This document shows positions 22,550 through 31,461 of a stretch of 40,818 nucleotides of DNA, piece by piece (the stretch's first letter is position 1; each line of letters opens with the position of its first letter). The DNA lies in contig NZ_JASJDK010000060.1 of NCBI RefSeq assembly GCF_030065675.1, forward strand, positions 1 through 40,818, read 5' to 3'. The stretch comes from Mastigocoleus sp. MO_188.B34 (GTDB lineage: Bacteria; Cyanobacteriota; Cyanobacteriia; Cyanobacteriales; Nostocaceae). Under the pieces are notes generated by a model. It was not told where the DNA came from. It was given only the letters and a program-made list of their open reading frames with translations, and searched no databases. The position numbers and the translations under genes are program-made.

Positions 22550-23905
22550 CTATGCAGCTGTTAGCTGCCGATGTCTAATCTTATGTATTTCTTCTCTTCC
22601 CCAAAAACAAACTGCACCCAAGCTCATGAGGATAACGATAAATTCAAAAATTCCTCCAAATACGGGTATAGCAGTCAATAATACAAACACCACCAAACCA
22701 ACAAAAAGGGATATAAGTCTTCCTGTTATTTGATTGGGTCGCAAACGTTCTATTAACCATCGTCCACCTAAGAAGCTGATAATAATCTGCGGTACGCAAA
22801 TTGCGAAAATTGCCAATGCAATGCCAATGGACGTAGTAAATACAATGGTAGTCCCAGCGATAGGCAGAATTAAGTCAGGTAGGACAAAAGCCAGTAACAC
22901 AGTCAATAGCAGAGCAACAATAGATACAAATACAATAATTGCTCCAATACCAACAAAAGTCACCAAACCCCATCCCAAACTAGGTAATGGCTTGGTTTGT
23001 ATAGTTGTAGTCAAACCTTGTGTCCAAACTGGAAGAAACTGCATTAATAACCAGCCAATTAATAGTAATGCAACTAACCTTTGTAATTTTTGGAGAACAA
23101 TTTCTCCTGGAGTTTGGGTTCGGATAAATCCATTCCAATCAGCTTCACGTTCTCCTTCATAGGGTAATTCTTCCCGTACCACTCCACCAACGACTTGTGC
23201 TTTGTCGCTAATCAGGGCTTCTTTGGTTGACTTATAATTCAGTTTGCCACTGATTTTTGCTGTATCTTTAATAGTCAAACCTTCAGGAATTTCTGGGATA
23301 GCGACTGGTGGTTTCGGAATAAAGGGTAGATTCAATGGATTGGGATCGCCGATCACAACAACTTGCATATTTTTTCCCACAGAACCACTCAACTCTAAGG
23401 AGTTGGTTCCTCCCAAAACACTTCCATTTACTGTTCCAGCAAGTGAAGCTTGAGCCCCAAAAAAGCTTATATCGCCACCAACCCTACTACCTACTTTATT
23501 TTCCAAGCTTGCACCAGCGGCAATTAAGTCATCGATAATTTGAGCTTTACTGTCAATTATCAGTACTTGTCCAGCAATGCGAACATCATCTTTGACAGTA
23601 CCATTGATAGTTATGGTTTGACCTGCAGCGATTACATCGCCATCGACCATACCATTGACAGTAATTTTTTGACCAGATAGCACTGCATCACCTTTAATCC
23701 TCCCATCAATAGTTAATATTTCGCCAGATAAATATAAGTCATCGTCAATGACTTGGTTTGCGGTGATACTGATTTGTTTATCTGCGGCTGCATTGATTGA
23801 TAATGCTGGAGAAATACCAATTGACAATAATGATACTAAAACTAAAGCAAAGATAAGTAAAGTAGTTATTTTTATACGCCTAGTTAATTTTTTCAAAATC
23901 CTCAT
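22550..23905 (-). CDS. Bactofilin-like polymer-forming membrane protein
   Basis: A 451-residue envelope protein. A basic start and hydrophobic segment (15-37, ending SPALSINAAA) look like a signal peptide. Residues about 45-170 are short beta repeats with regular Gly-Asp and valine spacing (GRIKGDAVLSGQKITVNGMVDGDVIAAGQTITINGTVKDD), the pattern of bactofilin-type right-handed beta-helices that polymerise or bind surfaces. A linker follows, then a C-terminal half with about five membrane helices (265-435). The exported beta-solenoid joined to a membrane anchor suggests a periplasmic or envelope scaffold. No partner gene is adjacent. GGAG lies about 8 bases before the ATG. Function is inferred. 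Confidence 0.82.
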   Translation of the reverse strand: MRILKKLTRRIKITTLLIFALVLVSLLSIGISPALSINAAADKQISITANQVIDDDLYLSGEILTIDGRIKGDAVLSGQKITVNGMVDGDVIAAGQTITINGTVKDDVRIAGQVLIIDSKAQIIDDLIAAGASLENKVGSRVGGDISFFGAQASLAGTVNGSVLGGTNSLELSGSVGKNMQVVVIGDPNPLNLPFIPKPPVAIPEIPEGLTIKDTAKISGKLNYKSTKEALISDKAQVVGGVVREELPYEGEREADWNGFIRTQTPGEIVLQKLQRLVALLLIGWLLMQFLPVWTQGLTTTIQTKPLPSLGWGLVTFVGIGAIIVFVSIVALLLTVLLAFVLPDLILPIAGTTIVFTTSIGIALAIFAICVPQIIISFLGGRWLIERLRPNQITGRLISLFVGLVVFVLLTAIPVFGGIFEFIVILMSLGAVCFWGREEIHKIRHRQLTAA

Positions 23906-24299
23906 CTATTCATCTCCATGATTGGGAAATCAATTCCACAGGGTTATTTATTGAATTTGGTAAGGTAATATATTTGTTTTAAATCAATATTTTGAGGATA
24001 TTGTGAAGACTAATAAGATTTATGGTTCTACTCTATTGGAGTAATTCACATTAACCAAAATAGGGATAGGAAAAAATAGTTGCGCCTATCCCTTTTGATT
24101 CTTGTATTGAAGTTTCAAATCAAAACATTCAAAATAATTATGCATCTCCGGAAATTAAATATGCATAACCCAAAATCCTTGTAGAGACGTAGCAGAGCCT
24201 TTGGCGTCGGCTTCGCCTCTGCTACATCTCTACATTCTTTTCCGGAGATGTCTATTGTATTCAAACTCTACAGAGTTCTTGGAAACACTCAATAATCAC
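23906..24299. other. Spacer downstream of psbA with nested hairpin
   Basis: 394 bases between the bactofilin-like gene start and the psbA stop, both on the minus strand. It carries a nested inverted-repeat element (24143-24250). No gene is seen. The promoter of the bactofilin-like gene should be in the left part. Confidence 0.5.
24143..24250. repeat. Nested hairpin element in psbA 3' region
   Basis: Outer arms catctccggaaa (24143-24154) and tttccggagatg (24239-24250) are perfectly complementary. Inside, 24180-24197 pairs with 24217-24234 (tgtagagacgtagcagag against ctctgctacatctctaca), nearly the same stem as at 9904-9959. It lies 50 bases after the psbA stop codon and may end or stabilise that transcript. 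Confidence 0.6.
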
Positions 24300-25382
24300 T
24301 CAAGGAGTATTATAACTAACTGGTATTGCTTCCCCTGCAGACATAATCACTGGAAAGTGATGAACATTAGGTGCATGCATTGCTTGTAAACCCAAATTAG
24401 CTCGATTAAGCATATCTGCTTCTGTTGTTATAACTGCACCAGCGCTGTCCAATATGGAGTGATTGAAGTTAAATCCATTCAGGTTAAATGCCATCATACT
24501 TATCCCAATAGCAGCGCACCAAATACCCAACGTTGGTAATCCAAGCAATAAAAAGTGGAAAGCACGATGATTTCTACTTGCAAACCAAGGGATCAATAAA
24601 CGTCCGAGGAAACTACTGTGTCCAGCTAAATAGTTATAGGTGGTTTTTGTTTGACCAAACTTATAACCCTTACTTATTGCTTCCTTTTCAGTTGTTTTCT
24701 GATACAAAGTTGATGTCACCAAAGACCCATGCAAAGCAGCCAATAATGCACCACCGAATACTCCAGCAACCCCTAACATATGTCCTGGATGCATCAAAAT
24801 GTTATGGTCTCCTTGAAAAGCCAACATAAAGTGGAAAGTTCCAGATATTCCTAATGGTAAGCCATCAGAAAAGCTACCTTGACCAATAGGATAAACCAAC
24901 AGTACAGATGTAGCTGCAGCAACGGGAGCAGAAAAAGCTACTGCAATCCAAGGACGGCTACCCAAACGATAACTCAGTTCCCAAAGCCTTCCGAGGTAGC
25001 ACCAAATCCCAATCAGAAAATGCAACACAATCAATTGATAAGGACCACCATTGTAGAGCCATTCATCTAAAGAAGTGGCTTCCCAAATCGGATAAAAGTG
25101 TAAACCAATTGCCGCCGAAGTTGGTACAACTGCTGCTGTAATAATGTTGTTCCCACCCATGAGAGAGCCCATTACAGGTTCTCTGATTCCATCCATGTCT
25201 GCACCGGGTGCAGCAATGAAAGCAAGAATAAAGCAGCTAGTAGCAACTAGCAGAGTCGGAATCATCAATACCCCAAACCAGCCAATATAAAGACGATTTT
25301 CTGTGCTGGTTATCCAGTCACAAAAACCATCCCATATTTGGGTAATGGATAATTCCTGACGAGGTCGAACGATCGTATTCAT
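24300..25382 (-). CDS. psbA: Photosystem II D1 protein, atypical (rogue/sentinel-like)
   Basis: D1 is the photosystem II core subunit that carries the charge-separating cofactors and most ligands of the water-oxidising Mn cluster. The frame has the normal 360 residues. In canonical numbering it keeps TyrZ (Y161), D170, H190, H198, H215, H272, H332 and H337, and the five membrane helices. It changes E189 to D, E333 to A, D342 to I and A344 to S, all Mn/Ca-cluster positions, plus Q130L, N181H and V185A. The QB loop around 260-271 has a small insertion and a deletion. The QD motif linked to chlorophyll f synthase is absent (LG at 127-128). It fits the rogue/sentinel D1 group that should not evolve oxygen. 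I chose the ATG at 25382 (GAGG upstream); a TTG at 25397 would add five residues. It is divergent from the carotenoid oxygenase. Confidence 0.93.
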   Translation of the reverse strand: MNTIVRPRQELSITQIWDGFCDWITSTENRLYIGWFGVLMIPTLLVATSCFILAFIAAPGADMDGIREPVMGSLMGGNNIITAAVVPTSAAIGLHFYPIWEATSLDEWLYNGGPYQLIVLHFLIGIWCYLGRLWELSYRLGSRPWIAVAFSAPVAAATSVLLVYPIGQGSFSDGLPLGISGTFHFMLAFQGDHNILMHPGHMLGVAGVFGGALLAALHGSLVTSTLYQKTTEKEAISKGYKFGQTKTTYNYLAGHSSFLGRLLIPWFASRNHRAFHFLLLGLPTLGIWCAAIGISMMAFNLNGFNFNHSILDSAGAVITTEADMLNRANLGLQAMHAPNVHHFPVIMSAGEAIPVSYNTP

Positions 25383-25669
25383 GGAGTTATACCTCAATAG
25401 TGTATATTTTGATCGGTCTCATCTTGGAGCCAAAGTTTTGAATATCCCACACTTATTGTTGTAAAAGAATAATGTGATAAAGTTGTGAGGTGATACTTTA
25501 AGACAGCAATTAAAATAATTAATTTTCCCTGACGTCTTGATAGTAGCTATTATTTAGCTTTCACCAAACAAACAAATAGTAAAAGGCTTAAAAATCTTAA
25601 TACCTTAGTTATTCCGTTTCATAGAGCACAAGTTTTAATATTTTTATAGCCCAACTCAATAAAATTAAG
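25383..25669. promoter_or_regulatory. Shared spacer between psbA and carotenoid oxygenase
   Basis: 287 bases between divergent start codons, which must hold both promoters. AT-rich; no confident -35/-10 pair, palindrome or NtcA-like (GTA-N8-TAC) site was recognised. Confidence 0.5.
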
Positions 25670-27139
25670 ATGCAGGCCATTAACAAAAACTCATCAAAAG
25701 CAGCCTGGACCAAAGCAATTGCTCAACCGGGTGAAGAATTTCCCCTCACTCCGTTAAAAATTTTATCTGGTCACGGTCAAATCCCTGTAGGATTGTGTGG
25801 TACCCTGTATCGTAATGGCCCGGGTCGTTTAGAACGTGGTGGAATTAACGTAGGGCACTGGTTTGATGGGGATGGTGCTATTCTTGCAGTATATTTTAAT
25901 CTTTCTGGTCAACAGGGGGGTGCTAGCGCTATTTACCGTTATGTTGAAACTGCTGGTTATAAAGCAGAAACAAAAGCAGGTAAATTACTTTACAGTAACT
26001 ATGGGATGAAAGCACCAGGGCCATTTTGGAACCAATGGCTTAGACCTGTGAAAAACTCTGCCAATACTTCAGTGCTTGCACTGCAGGATAAGCTTTTAGC
26101 ACTTTGGGAAGGTGGTGAGCCCCATGCTTTAGACTTAAAAAATCTTGCAACTTTGGGTAAGGACGATCTGGGTGGATTAAGCGATGAAATGTCCTATTCT
26201 GCTCATCCTAAGATTGATGCTGCAACGGGCGAAATTTTTAATTTTGGTATTACACCCGGTAGAAAAACAATCTTAAATATCTACAGAAGTGATTCTAGTG
26301 GAAAAATTCTGCAAAAAGCAAAACATCAACTTGAGGGTATACCTTTGGTGCATGATTTTGTGTTAGCAGGGGAGTGTCTGGTATTTTTTATACCCCCAGT
26401 TAGACTGCATTTCAAATCTGTACTGATGGGTTCTAGCTGTTTCAGCGATGCATTGAAGTGGGAACCTGAATTAGGAACACAGATTTTAGTATTAGATCGT
26501 CATAGTCTACAAATTGTCAGTCGTAGTGAAACCCAACCTTGGTTTCAATGGCATTTTGCCAATGGATTTGTAGATTCTGAGAATAATTTAATTGTAGATA
26601 TGGCTTGCTATGAGGATTTTCAAACCAACCAATTCCTCAAGGAAGTTGCAACAGGTGACGCTCATACTGTTGCTGAAAGTAGGCTGACACGAGTTACATT
26701 GAATCCTAATACGGCGAAAGTTATAAACACCGAACGGATATTAGATCGTCATTGTGAGTTTCCGATCGTTCCCCCATCTCGTGTTGGCAAAGAATCTCGC
26801 TATACTTACTTTTCCATTGCTCGACAAGGTACAGATATCGGTCGAGAATTATTCAATGGAATTGCTCGGTTGAATCATGACACTAACACTATTACAGAAG
26901 CAATATTTCCCGATAATCATTATCCATCGGAACCAATTTACGTTTCCGACCGAAGAAATCCACTTCAGGCTTGGATTATAACTGTAGTTTACAATGCAGA
27001 TGAAAAGTATGGACCTAACGGTCGCAGTGAGGTTTGGATTTTTGATGCTGCTCACTTGGATACACAACCTGTTTGTAAACTAGAACTACCTAAAGTCATT
27101 CCCCCAGGGTTTCACGGAACTTGGAAACAGGAAGATTAA
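25670..27139 (+). CDS. Carotenoid cleavage oxygenase (ACO-like)
   Basis: A 489-residue member of the RPE65/carotenoid oxygenase family, which cuts carotenoids or apocarotenals with a non-haem iron held by four histidines. The four are present in the normal contexts: SAHP (H179), LVHDF (H228), FQWHFANGF (H295) and PGFHGTW (H482). The N-terminal LYRNGPGRLERGG and HWFDGDGAILAVYF are typical of the cyanobacterial apocarotenoid-15,15'-oxygenase that makes retinal. Substrate choice between apocarotenals and whole carotenoids cannot be settled by eye. It is divergent from the atypical psbA. A retinal or apocarotenoid product would fit the CYP120-like P450 11 kb away, but that is inference. Confidence 0.9.
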   Translation: MQAINKNSSKAAWTKAIAQPGEEFPLTPLKILSGHGQIPVGLCGTLYRNGPGRLERGGINVGHWFDGDGAILAVYFNLSGQQGGASAIYRYVETAGYKAETKAGKLLYSNYGMKAPGPFWNQWLRPVKNSANTSVLALQDKLLALWEGGEPHALDLKNLATLGKDDLGGLSDEMSYSAHPKIDAATGEIFNFGITPGRKTILNIYRSDSSGKILQKAKHQLEGIPLVHDFVLAGECLVFFIPPVRLHFKSVLMGSSCFSDALKWEPELGTQILVLDRHSLQIVSRSETQPWFQWHFANGFVDSENNLIVDMACYEDFQTNQFLKEVATGDAHTVAESRLTRVTLNPNTAKVINTERILDRHCEFPIVPPSRVGKESRYTYFSIARQGTDIGRELFNGIARLNHDTNTITEAIFPDNHYPSEPIYVSDRRNPLQAWIITVVYNADEKYGPNGRSEVWIFDAAHLDTQPVCKLELPKVIPPGFHGTWKQED

Positions 27140-27473
27140 CAACGATTTTTGATTGCAGAATTTAGGAGTAAGGAGATAGGAGTCAGGACAGACCCCCTCC
27201 TTACGGACGAACAGGAGACAGAATTGTGCGCGATCGCGCACCGCTTTGCTAACAGAAGTGGAATCTGTTTACACCAGCTTTCTCGCATTTTAACTGTACC
27301 TCACTTACTTACAATCCCCTATAAAAATAGCGCTTGGAATTATGATGATAAAATTCGGTAGTTCTACGCTTCCATCTTATTAACAAACTAGGGTAGGGGA
27401 TTTGCGATCGCATAAATGAACTAATTGCCGACTAGCAATCCAAATCCCCTGTAGTTTGATCCCCAAAGAAATC
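27140..27473. other. Spacer after carotenoid oxygenase
   Basis: 334 bases. A 69-codon frame at 27149-27361 shows no family features and no ribosome binding site and was not accepted. It includes a HIP1-like gcgatcgc near 27231. No terminator was clear. Confidence 0.4.
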
Positions 27474-27731
27474 TTAAACAACGAATGCGTCTACTTGAGC
27501 AGTACCGATATTGAAGTCGTGAACAAAAGCCGTAACTCCAAAAGCCTCGTTGAGAACATTAGCTGCAACATCTGTAAGAGTGATATTGACATTGTCAATA
27601 TCTAGGTTGTTACGACCTCGATCTTCAGAGGTTCCAAGACCACCAATTTCTAAATTAAATAATGGAGCACGAGTAACAATATCCGTGAAATGTGTAAATA
27701 TTGCACCATCACTCGCAATTATTAAGAAATA
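27474..27731 (-). pseudogene. C-terminal fragment of an unidentified protein
   Basis: An 85-codon minus-strand frame with no ATG runs from a stop at 27732-27734 to the TAA at 27474. It reads like real protein: TRAPLFNLEIGGLGTSEDRG, then NNLDIDNVNITLTDVAANVLNEAFGV and an ending FNIGTAQVDAFVV. The style (Gly/Asn/Asp-rich, repeated Leu and Val, ending in VV) resembles the C-terminal module of secreted or surface cyanobacterial proteins. The upstream coding part is missing, so it is a remnant. Which parent gene it comes from I do not know. Confidence 0.5.
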
Positions 27732-28269
27732 TTAATGGCGTGAAGTTAAATGTATTTTTATTTCTTATTCACCTCATCAGAGAAACTAGCAAAAGAATAT
27801 TTTTATTTCTATGTTCATTGCTTAAATATAAAATTTATTTGAAATAATACTTACTCTTAAAAAAGATACTATTGGTGACGCGATGGTAAGTGATAACAAC
27901 TAAATAAAATCATAATATTTTTTTCAACATAAAATCAAAGTTATTTAATTAAAGGAGTTATATCGATTGTATGTAATCAAATAATTAAATATGCTTTTTG
28001 TTGATTTTTGTGCTAAAAAGACTGTTTTAAGCCTCTTGAACTACGTAAAGCAATACTAAAGCAATATATTTTAATGATATTTTTTCGTATATCGGTTAAC
28101 AAAATCTTCGAATAAAAGCTTAATCTTTAACAAGAAAAAATAATTAAGGCTGCGTAAAACAGCTAAAGTTTTGTTAAGATGCAAATGTAGGTGATGCGTC
28201 ACCAATTTAGCGGAATCAGTTCTGATGATTTAGAAGAAGTAAGTATAAGTAGCGAAGGAGTAAATAACT
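27732..28269. other. Gene-free AT-rich spacer
   Basis: 538 bases with poor complexity and no clear repeat, hairpin or frame. The right end holds the ribosome binding site of the 28270 small gene, so that gene's promoter should be here. Confidence 0.5.
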
Positions 28270-28407
28270 ATGGATAACTATATTTTCTTTGAACAAGGCT
28301 TATGGATGCTGGTTTATGCTTTTTTGTTATCCTCAGTTGGGCTTATTGCAGTTTCTGGAATTGGTTTAGCAGTAATTGAAAGTATTGAAAGAACAAATAA
28401 TCGGTAA
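28270..28407 (+). CDS. Small single-helix membrane protein, 45 aa
   Basis: An ATG at 28270 with AAGGAG (28253-28258) opens a 45-codon frame. The peptide starts MDNYIFFEQG, has one hydrophobic helix of about 25 residues (LWMLVYAFLLSSVGLIAVSGIGLAV) and a charged end IESIERTNNR. The strong ribosome binding site and clean helix support a genuine small membrane protein. It lies about 185 bases upstream of the TerB-like gene on the same strand, so joint transcription is possible. Not recognised as a photosystem or NDH subunit. Confidence 0.62.
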   Translation: MDNYIFFEQGLWMLVYAFLLSSVGLIAVSGIGLAVIESIERTNNR

Positions 28408-28591
28408 TATTAATTTGAATAAATAACCTAGATAGTTTTCTTCTTGTGATTTATCATTGGTGTTCGCTACTGAAAAAAGCTGGGAATACTGGATATTGAG
28501 ACTCAAAGGAGTAAGTGAACTCCATCTCTAAGAAAATTTGAGTTTTGAAAACACCAATACTACGAAACTGTAGGGCAAGGAGAAAACTGAA

Positions 28592-29038
28592 ATGAGTTTA
28601 TCTGAAAATTTATTGAGCACGCAACCTAGGAGACAAGAAGGCTTCACTATAATGGAAGCTTTTACTGCTATTATTTTGGCAGCTACTGCTTCAGATGGCT
28701 ATATTTCTCAACAACGAGCTGATGATATTTCCTGTGCTTTGTTGCGACTAAGGCTTTTTAGTAATTGCTCTAGTGAGACTGTAGATCAGATGTTGGATAA
28801 ACTGCTAGGTATTTTGCGAAGAGATGGATTTAATGTCTTGTTCAACACTGCTAAGGAATCATTACCACAAAATCTAAGAGAGACATCCTTTGCTGTGGCT
28901 ACAGATTTAGTCTTGTCTGACAGCGTTGTAAGTGAAGAAGAGAGAAGTTTTTTAAACGATCTGCACCAAGCTTTAAATATAGACACCACTACAGCAACAA
29001 AAATTGTCGAGATCATGACGATTAAGAACCAAGCATAG
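28592..29038 (+). CDS. TerB-like protein, 148 aa
   Basis: A helical protein of the TerB/tellurite-resistance-related fold. The core FTAIILAATASDGYISQQRADDISCALLRLRLF is the first TerB helix pair with its acidic ASDG turn, and TSFAVATDLVLSDSVVSEEERSFLNDLHQALNI is the second, with the DSVVSEEE turn. TerB-type domains bind metal ions and act in stress and membrane-linked complexes, but most cyanobacterial members have no known role. The gene may share a transcript with the 45-residue peptide upstream. A good ribosome binding site (AAGGAG) precedes the ATG; a terminator is seen at 29217-29252. Confidence 0.82.
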   Translation: MSLSENLLSTQPRRQEGFTIMEAFTAIILAATASDGYISQQRADDISCALLRLRLFSNCSSETVDQMLDKLLGILRRDGFNVLFNTAKESLPQNLRETSFAVATDLVLSDSVVSEEERSFLNDLHQALNIDTTTATKIVEIMTIKNQA

Positions 29039-29428
29039 AACAAGATTTTTATATAATAAGAATTTTACAAAACAGCAATAGTGAGTTATCGCAAATTGGA
29101 TCGTACGCTTAATAACCGTGGGAAGACAAAAATTAGAGGATAGCAGTTTCTACTTACTCTTCTTATCCTCAAGCAAAATTTAATAAATTTAATCTATTGT
29201 TTGTATAGACTAAACTTGCCAAAGGAGTTATGCTTCTTTGGCATTATTTTTTACAAACTTTTTAACTTACTTTAGGCAATGCCTGTAGCATTGTTAAATG
29301 CTTTGCTTTATATTTTCCATTATAAAATTATAGGATTTAAACACTTTTTGTTTTCTCTTTAAGCCAAAGTGGTTTTTTCACCACAATTTTGGCGCGCCAT
29401 TATCATTAAATCCAAAAAGTATTATATT
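29039..29428. other. Spacer between terB-like gene and murF
   Basis: 390 bases. It contains a clear rho-independent terminator at 29217-29252 and the AT-rich upstream region of murF. No gene was found. Confidence 0.55.
29217..29252 (+). terminator. Rho-independent terminator
   Basis: A perfect 8-base stem tgccaaag (29217-29224) with ctttggca (29236-29243) is followed directly by ttatttttt. This is the best terminator in the window and would end the TerB-like transcript about 180 bases after its stop. Confidence 0.8.
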
Positions 29429-30784
29429 ATGCTTTGTTCTACCACACTATCTCAATTGGCTGACGTATTAAAAGCTAAACAAGTCAACTTATCAGGGAAT
29501 ATTTTATCTCAAGAAATAGCTGGTATCCAAACAGACAGCAGAATACTTAAGCCAGGGGAAGTATTTGTTGCCTTTAGAGGAGAAAAATTTGACGGACATC
29601 AATTTATTCCAGGAGTTTTTGCTAAAGGTGCTTTAGCTGCAATAGTTGACGAGAAATATCAAACTCAAGAGTTTCCCGAACTACAAGTTCAAAATACTCT
29701 TGTTGCTTATCAAAAAATTGCTCGATGGTGGCGCGATCGCTTTGACATTCCAGTCATTGGTGTAACAGGTTCTGTGGGAAAGACCACAACTAAAGAACTC
29801 ATAGCAGCAGTTTTATCAACCCAAGGTAGCGTACTCAAGACTTATGCTAACTACAACAACGAAATAGGCGTACCAAAAACCCTGCTGGGACTGGCACCAC
29901 AGCATAAATATGCTGTAATTGAAATGGCAATGCGAGGTCGGGGACAAATTGCCGAATTAACCCAAATTGCTCGTCCGAACATTGGTGTAATTACCAATGT
30001 AGGTACAGCACATATCGAACTATTAGGTTCAGAAGCTGCTATTGCTAATGCGAAATGTGAATTGCTTGCACAAATGCCTGTTGACGGTGTTGCAATCCTC
30101 AACCATGATAATCCCCTATTGCTAGAAACTGCAGCTAAAGTTTGGCAAGGGAAGTGTATCACCTTTGGCTTATCTGGCGGTGACATCCAAGGACAGATGA
30201 TTGACAATTGTACTGTAGAGGTTGATGGAATGAGATTACCTTTGCCTTTACCGGGACGTCATAACGCAAGCAATTTTATGGCTGCTCTTGCTGTTGCTCG
30301 GGTTTTAGGGATTGATTGGTCAATTTTAAAATCTGGGGTAACAGTAGATATGCCAGGTGGACGATCGCAGCGATTTGAATTACCCAATGATGTAGTTATC
30401 CTAGACGAAACTTATAATGCTGCACCTGAAGCAATGACAGCAGCATTAAACTTACTAGCAGAAACTCCAGGTAAGCGTAAAATTGCTGTTTTGGGAGCAA
30501 TGAAGGAACTGGGAGAACGTTCCTTATCTCTGCATCAGAGAGTCGGAGAAACAGTCAGAAAGTTAAAATTAGATGCTCTAATGGTTTTAATTGACTGTAA
30601 CGACGCAGAAGCCATTGCAATGAATGCTGAAGGTATTCCAACAGAATGCTTTTCGAGCCATGAAGATTTAATTAGTCGCTTAAAGAAATTTGTTGAACCA
30701 GGTGACAGGTTACTATTTAAAGCTGCCCATTCTGTAGGTTTAGATCGGGTTGCTGACGGACTTCGTAAAGGACTGGCTGGTTAG
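29429..30784 (+). CDS. murF: UDP-MurNAc-tripeptide--D-Ala-D-Ala ligase MurF
   Basis: MurF adds D-Ala-D-Ala to the UDP-MurNAc tripeptide, completing the cytoplasmic peptidoglycan precursor. The 451-residue protein (from the ATG at 29429) has the N-terminal domain with LKPGEVFVAFRGEKFDGHQFI, the P-loop GVTGSVGKTTTKE (111-120), YNNEIGVPKTLLGL, the EMAMRGRGQIAELTQIARPNIGVITNVGTAHIELLGS central block, and a C-terminal ligase domain with ILDETYNAAPEAMTAAL. I chose the internal ATG because an upstream in-frame ATG (29369) would add a 20-residue stretch that does not resemble MurF. The gene stands alone, followed at once by heptamer arrays. Confidence 0.95.
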   Translation: MLCSTTLSQLADVLKAKQVNLSGNILSQEIAGIQTDSRILKPGEVFVAFRGEKFDGHQFIPGVFAKGALAAIVDEKYQTQEFPELQVQNTLVAYQKIARWWRDRFDIPVIGVTGSVGKTTTKELIAAVLSTQGSVLKTYANYNNEIGVPKTLLGLAPQHKYAVIEMAMRGRGQIAELTQIARPNIGVITNVGTAHIELLGSEAAIANAKCELLAQMPVDGVAILNHDNPLLLETAAKVWQGKCITFGLSGGDIQGQMIDNCTVEVDGMRLPLPLPGRHNASNFMAALAVARVLGIDWSILKSGVTVDMPGGRSQRFELPNDVVILDETYNAAPEAMTAALNLLAETPGKRKIAVLGAMKELGERSLSLHQRVGETVRKLKLDALMVLIDCNDAEAIAMNAEGIPTECFSSHEDLISRLKKFVEPGDRLLFKAAHSVGLDRVADGLRKGLAG

Positions 30785-30788
30785 TTGC

Positions 30789-30865
30789 TGGTAATTGGTA
30801 ATTGGTAATTGGTAATTGGTAATTGGTCATTGGTGATTGGTAATTGGTAATTGGTAATTGGTAAT
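30789..30865. repeat. TTGGTAA heptamer array
   Basis: About eleven copies of ttggtaa, two slightly changed, start 5 bases after the murF stop. It is the same heptamer as at 12829-12858. Confidence 0.85.
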
Positions 30866-30868
30866 TTC

Positions 30869-30965
30869 TCACTCATTACTCATTACTCATTACTCATTAC
30901 TCATTACTCATTACTCATTACTCATTACTCATTACTCATTACTCATTACTTATTACTTATTACTC
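30869..30965. repeat. CATTACT heptamer array
   Basis: About thirteen copies of cattact (last ones tattact) directly follow the TTGGTAA array. Together they form two adjacent heptanucleotide tracts between murF and the next gene. Both are of the short tandem repeat class of filamentous cyanobacteria. Confidence 0.85.
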
Positions 30966-30970
30966 AGTAA

Positions 30971-31294
30971 TTAGGAATCCGGCAAAGGAGAATGACTTCT
31001 GGAAAATAAAATAGCTCCTAAATTACAAATCCAGCAAGTAACAGCTAGCCACATCAAAACAAAGGTTGGAAGCATTACTACGCCAACCATAAACCATGTG
31101 TAGACGTGAAATACCATTACTAGAGCCCAGAAGCTAGCAAAAGCTGCAGATTGCCACACTTGAACTGAGGGACGACGGAGTGCTGAGAGACCTATCGTCA
31201 GTGAAGTAGAAAGCAAGTTAGCTGGCACTAAAAATGAACAAATTTCAATGCAGTTGTTACGAGAAAATTCAGCTATCGTGTTTAAATCAAACAT
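30971..31294 (-). CDS. Small integral membrane protein, 107 aa
   Basis: A 107-residue protein with a polar start and about three hydrophobic helices (residues 20-38, 50-65 and 68-95), the last rich in Trp, Phe and Met (VYTWFMVGVVMLPTFVLMWLAVTCW). It ends in a short polar tail, SRSHSPLPDS, whose last codons lie next to the heptamer array. I chose the ATG at 31294; a TTG at 31297 would add one residue. Family not recognised, though small proteins of this type are common in cyanobacteria. It is convergent with murF. Confidence 0.62.
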   Translation of the reverse strand: MFDLNTIAEFSRNNCIEICSFLVPANLLSTSLTIGLSALRRPSVQVWQSAAFASFWALVMVFHVYTWFMVGVVMLPTFVLMWLAVTCWICNLGAILFSRSHSPLPDS

Positions 31295-31461
31295 CAATCC
31301 TGTTGATTTATTTATCTAATTATAAATTATTGTATCTCTCTCTTAAAAGAATTTAAATTCTCCAAATTCTTATCTATCTTACCTGCTCAGCCCAATTCAA
31401 TGCCAAATGCCCAATACCCAGTTAAAATATTTGTGAGTTCTGCAGCTTTAAAATTTTTTAA

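Noticed and set aside
22734-23162. 142-codon plus-strand frame
   Set aside because: It is antisense to the bactofilin-like gene, which has clear beta-repeat and membrane features; a shadow frame.
24933-24935. Apparent loss of TyrZ (Tyr to Phe in the VAFSAPV stretch)
   Set aside because: Counting shows this is position 147, which is naturally Phe in some D1 forms; TyrZ itself (Y161, before Pro-Ile-Gly-Gln) is present.
24300-25382. Chlorophyll f synthase (ChlF, super-rogue D1)
   Set aside because: The QD pair at canonical 127-128 linked to ChlF is Leu-Gly here, and D170 is kept, so I favour the rogue/sentinel class.
27149-27361. 69-codon plus-strand frame after the carotenoid oxygenase
   Set aside because: No ribosome binding site and mixed composition with repeat-like and HIP1 sequence; not protein-like.
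29851-30207. 118-codon minus-strand frame
   Set aside because: Antisense to the conserved central part of murF.
30789-30965. CRISPR array
   Set aside because: The units are 7 bases without spacers; these are short tandem repeats.
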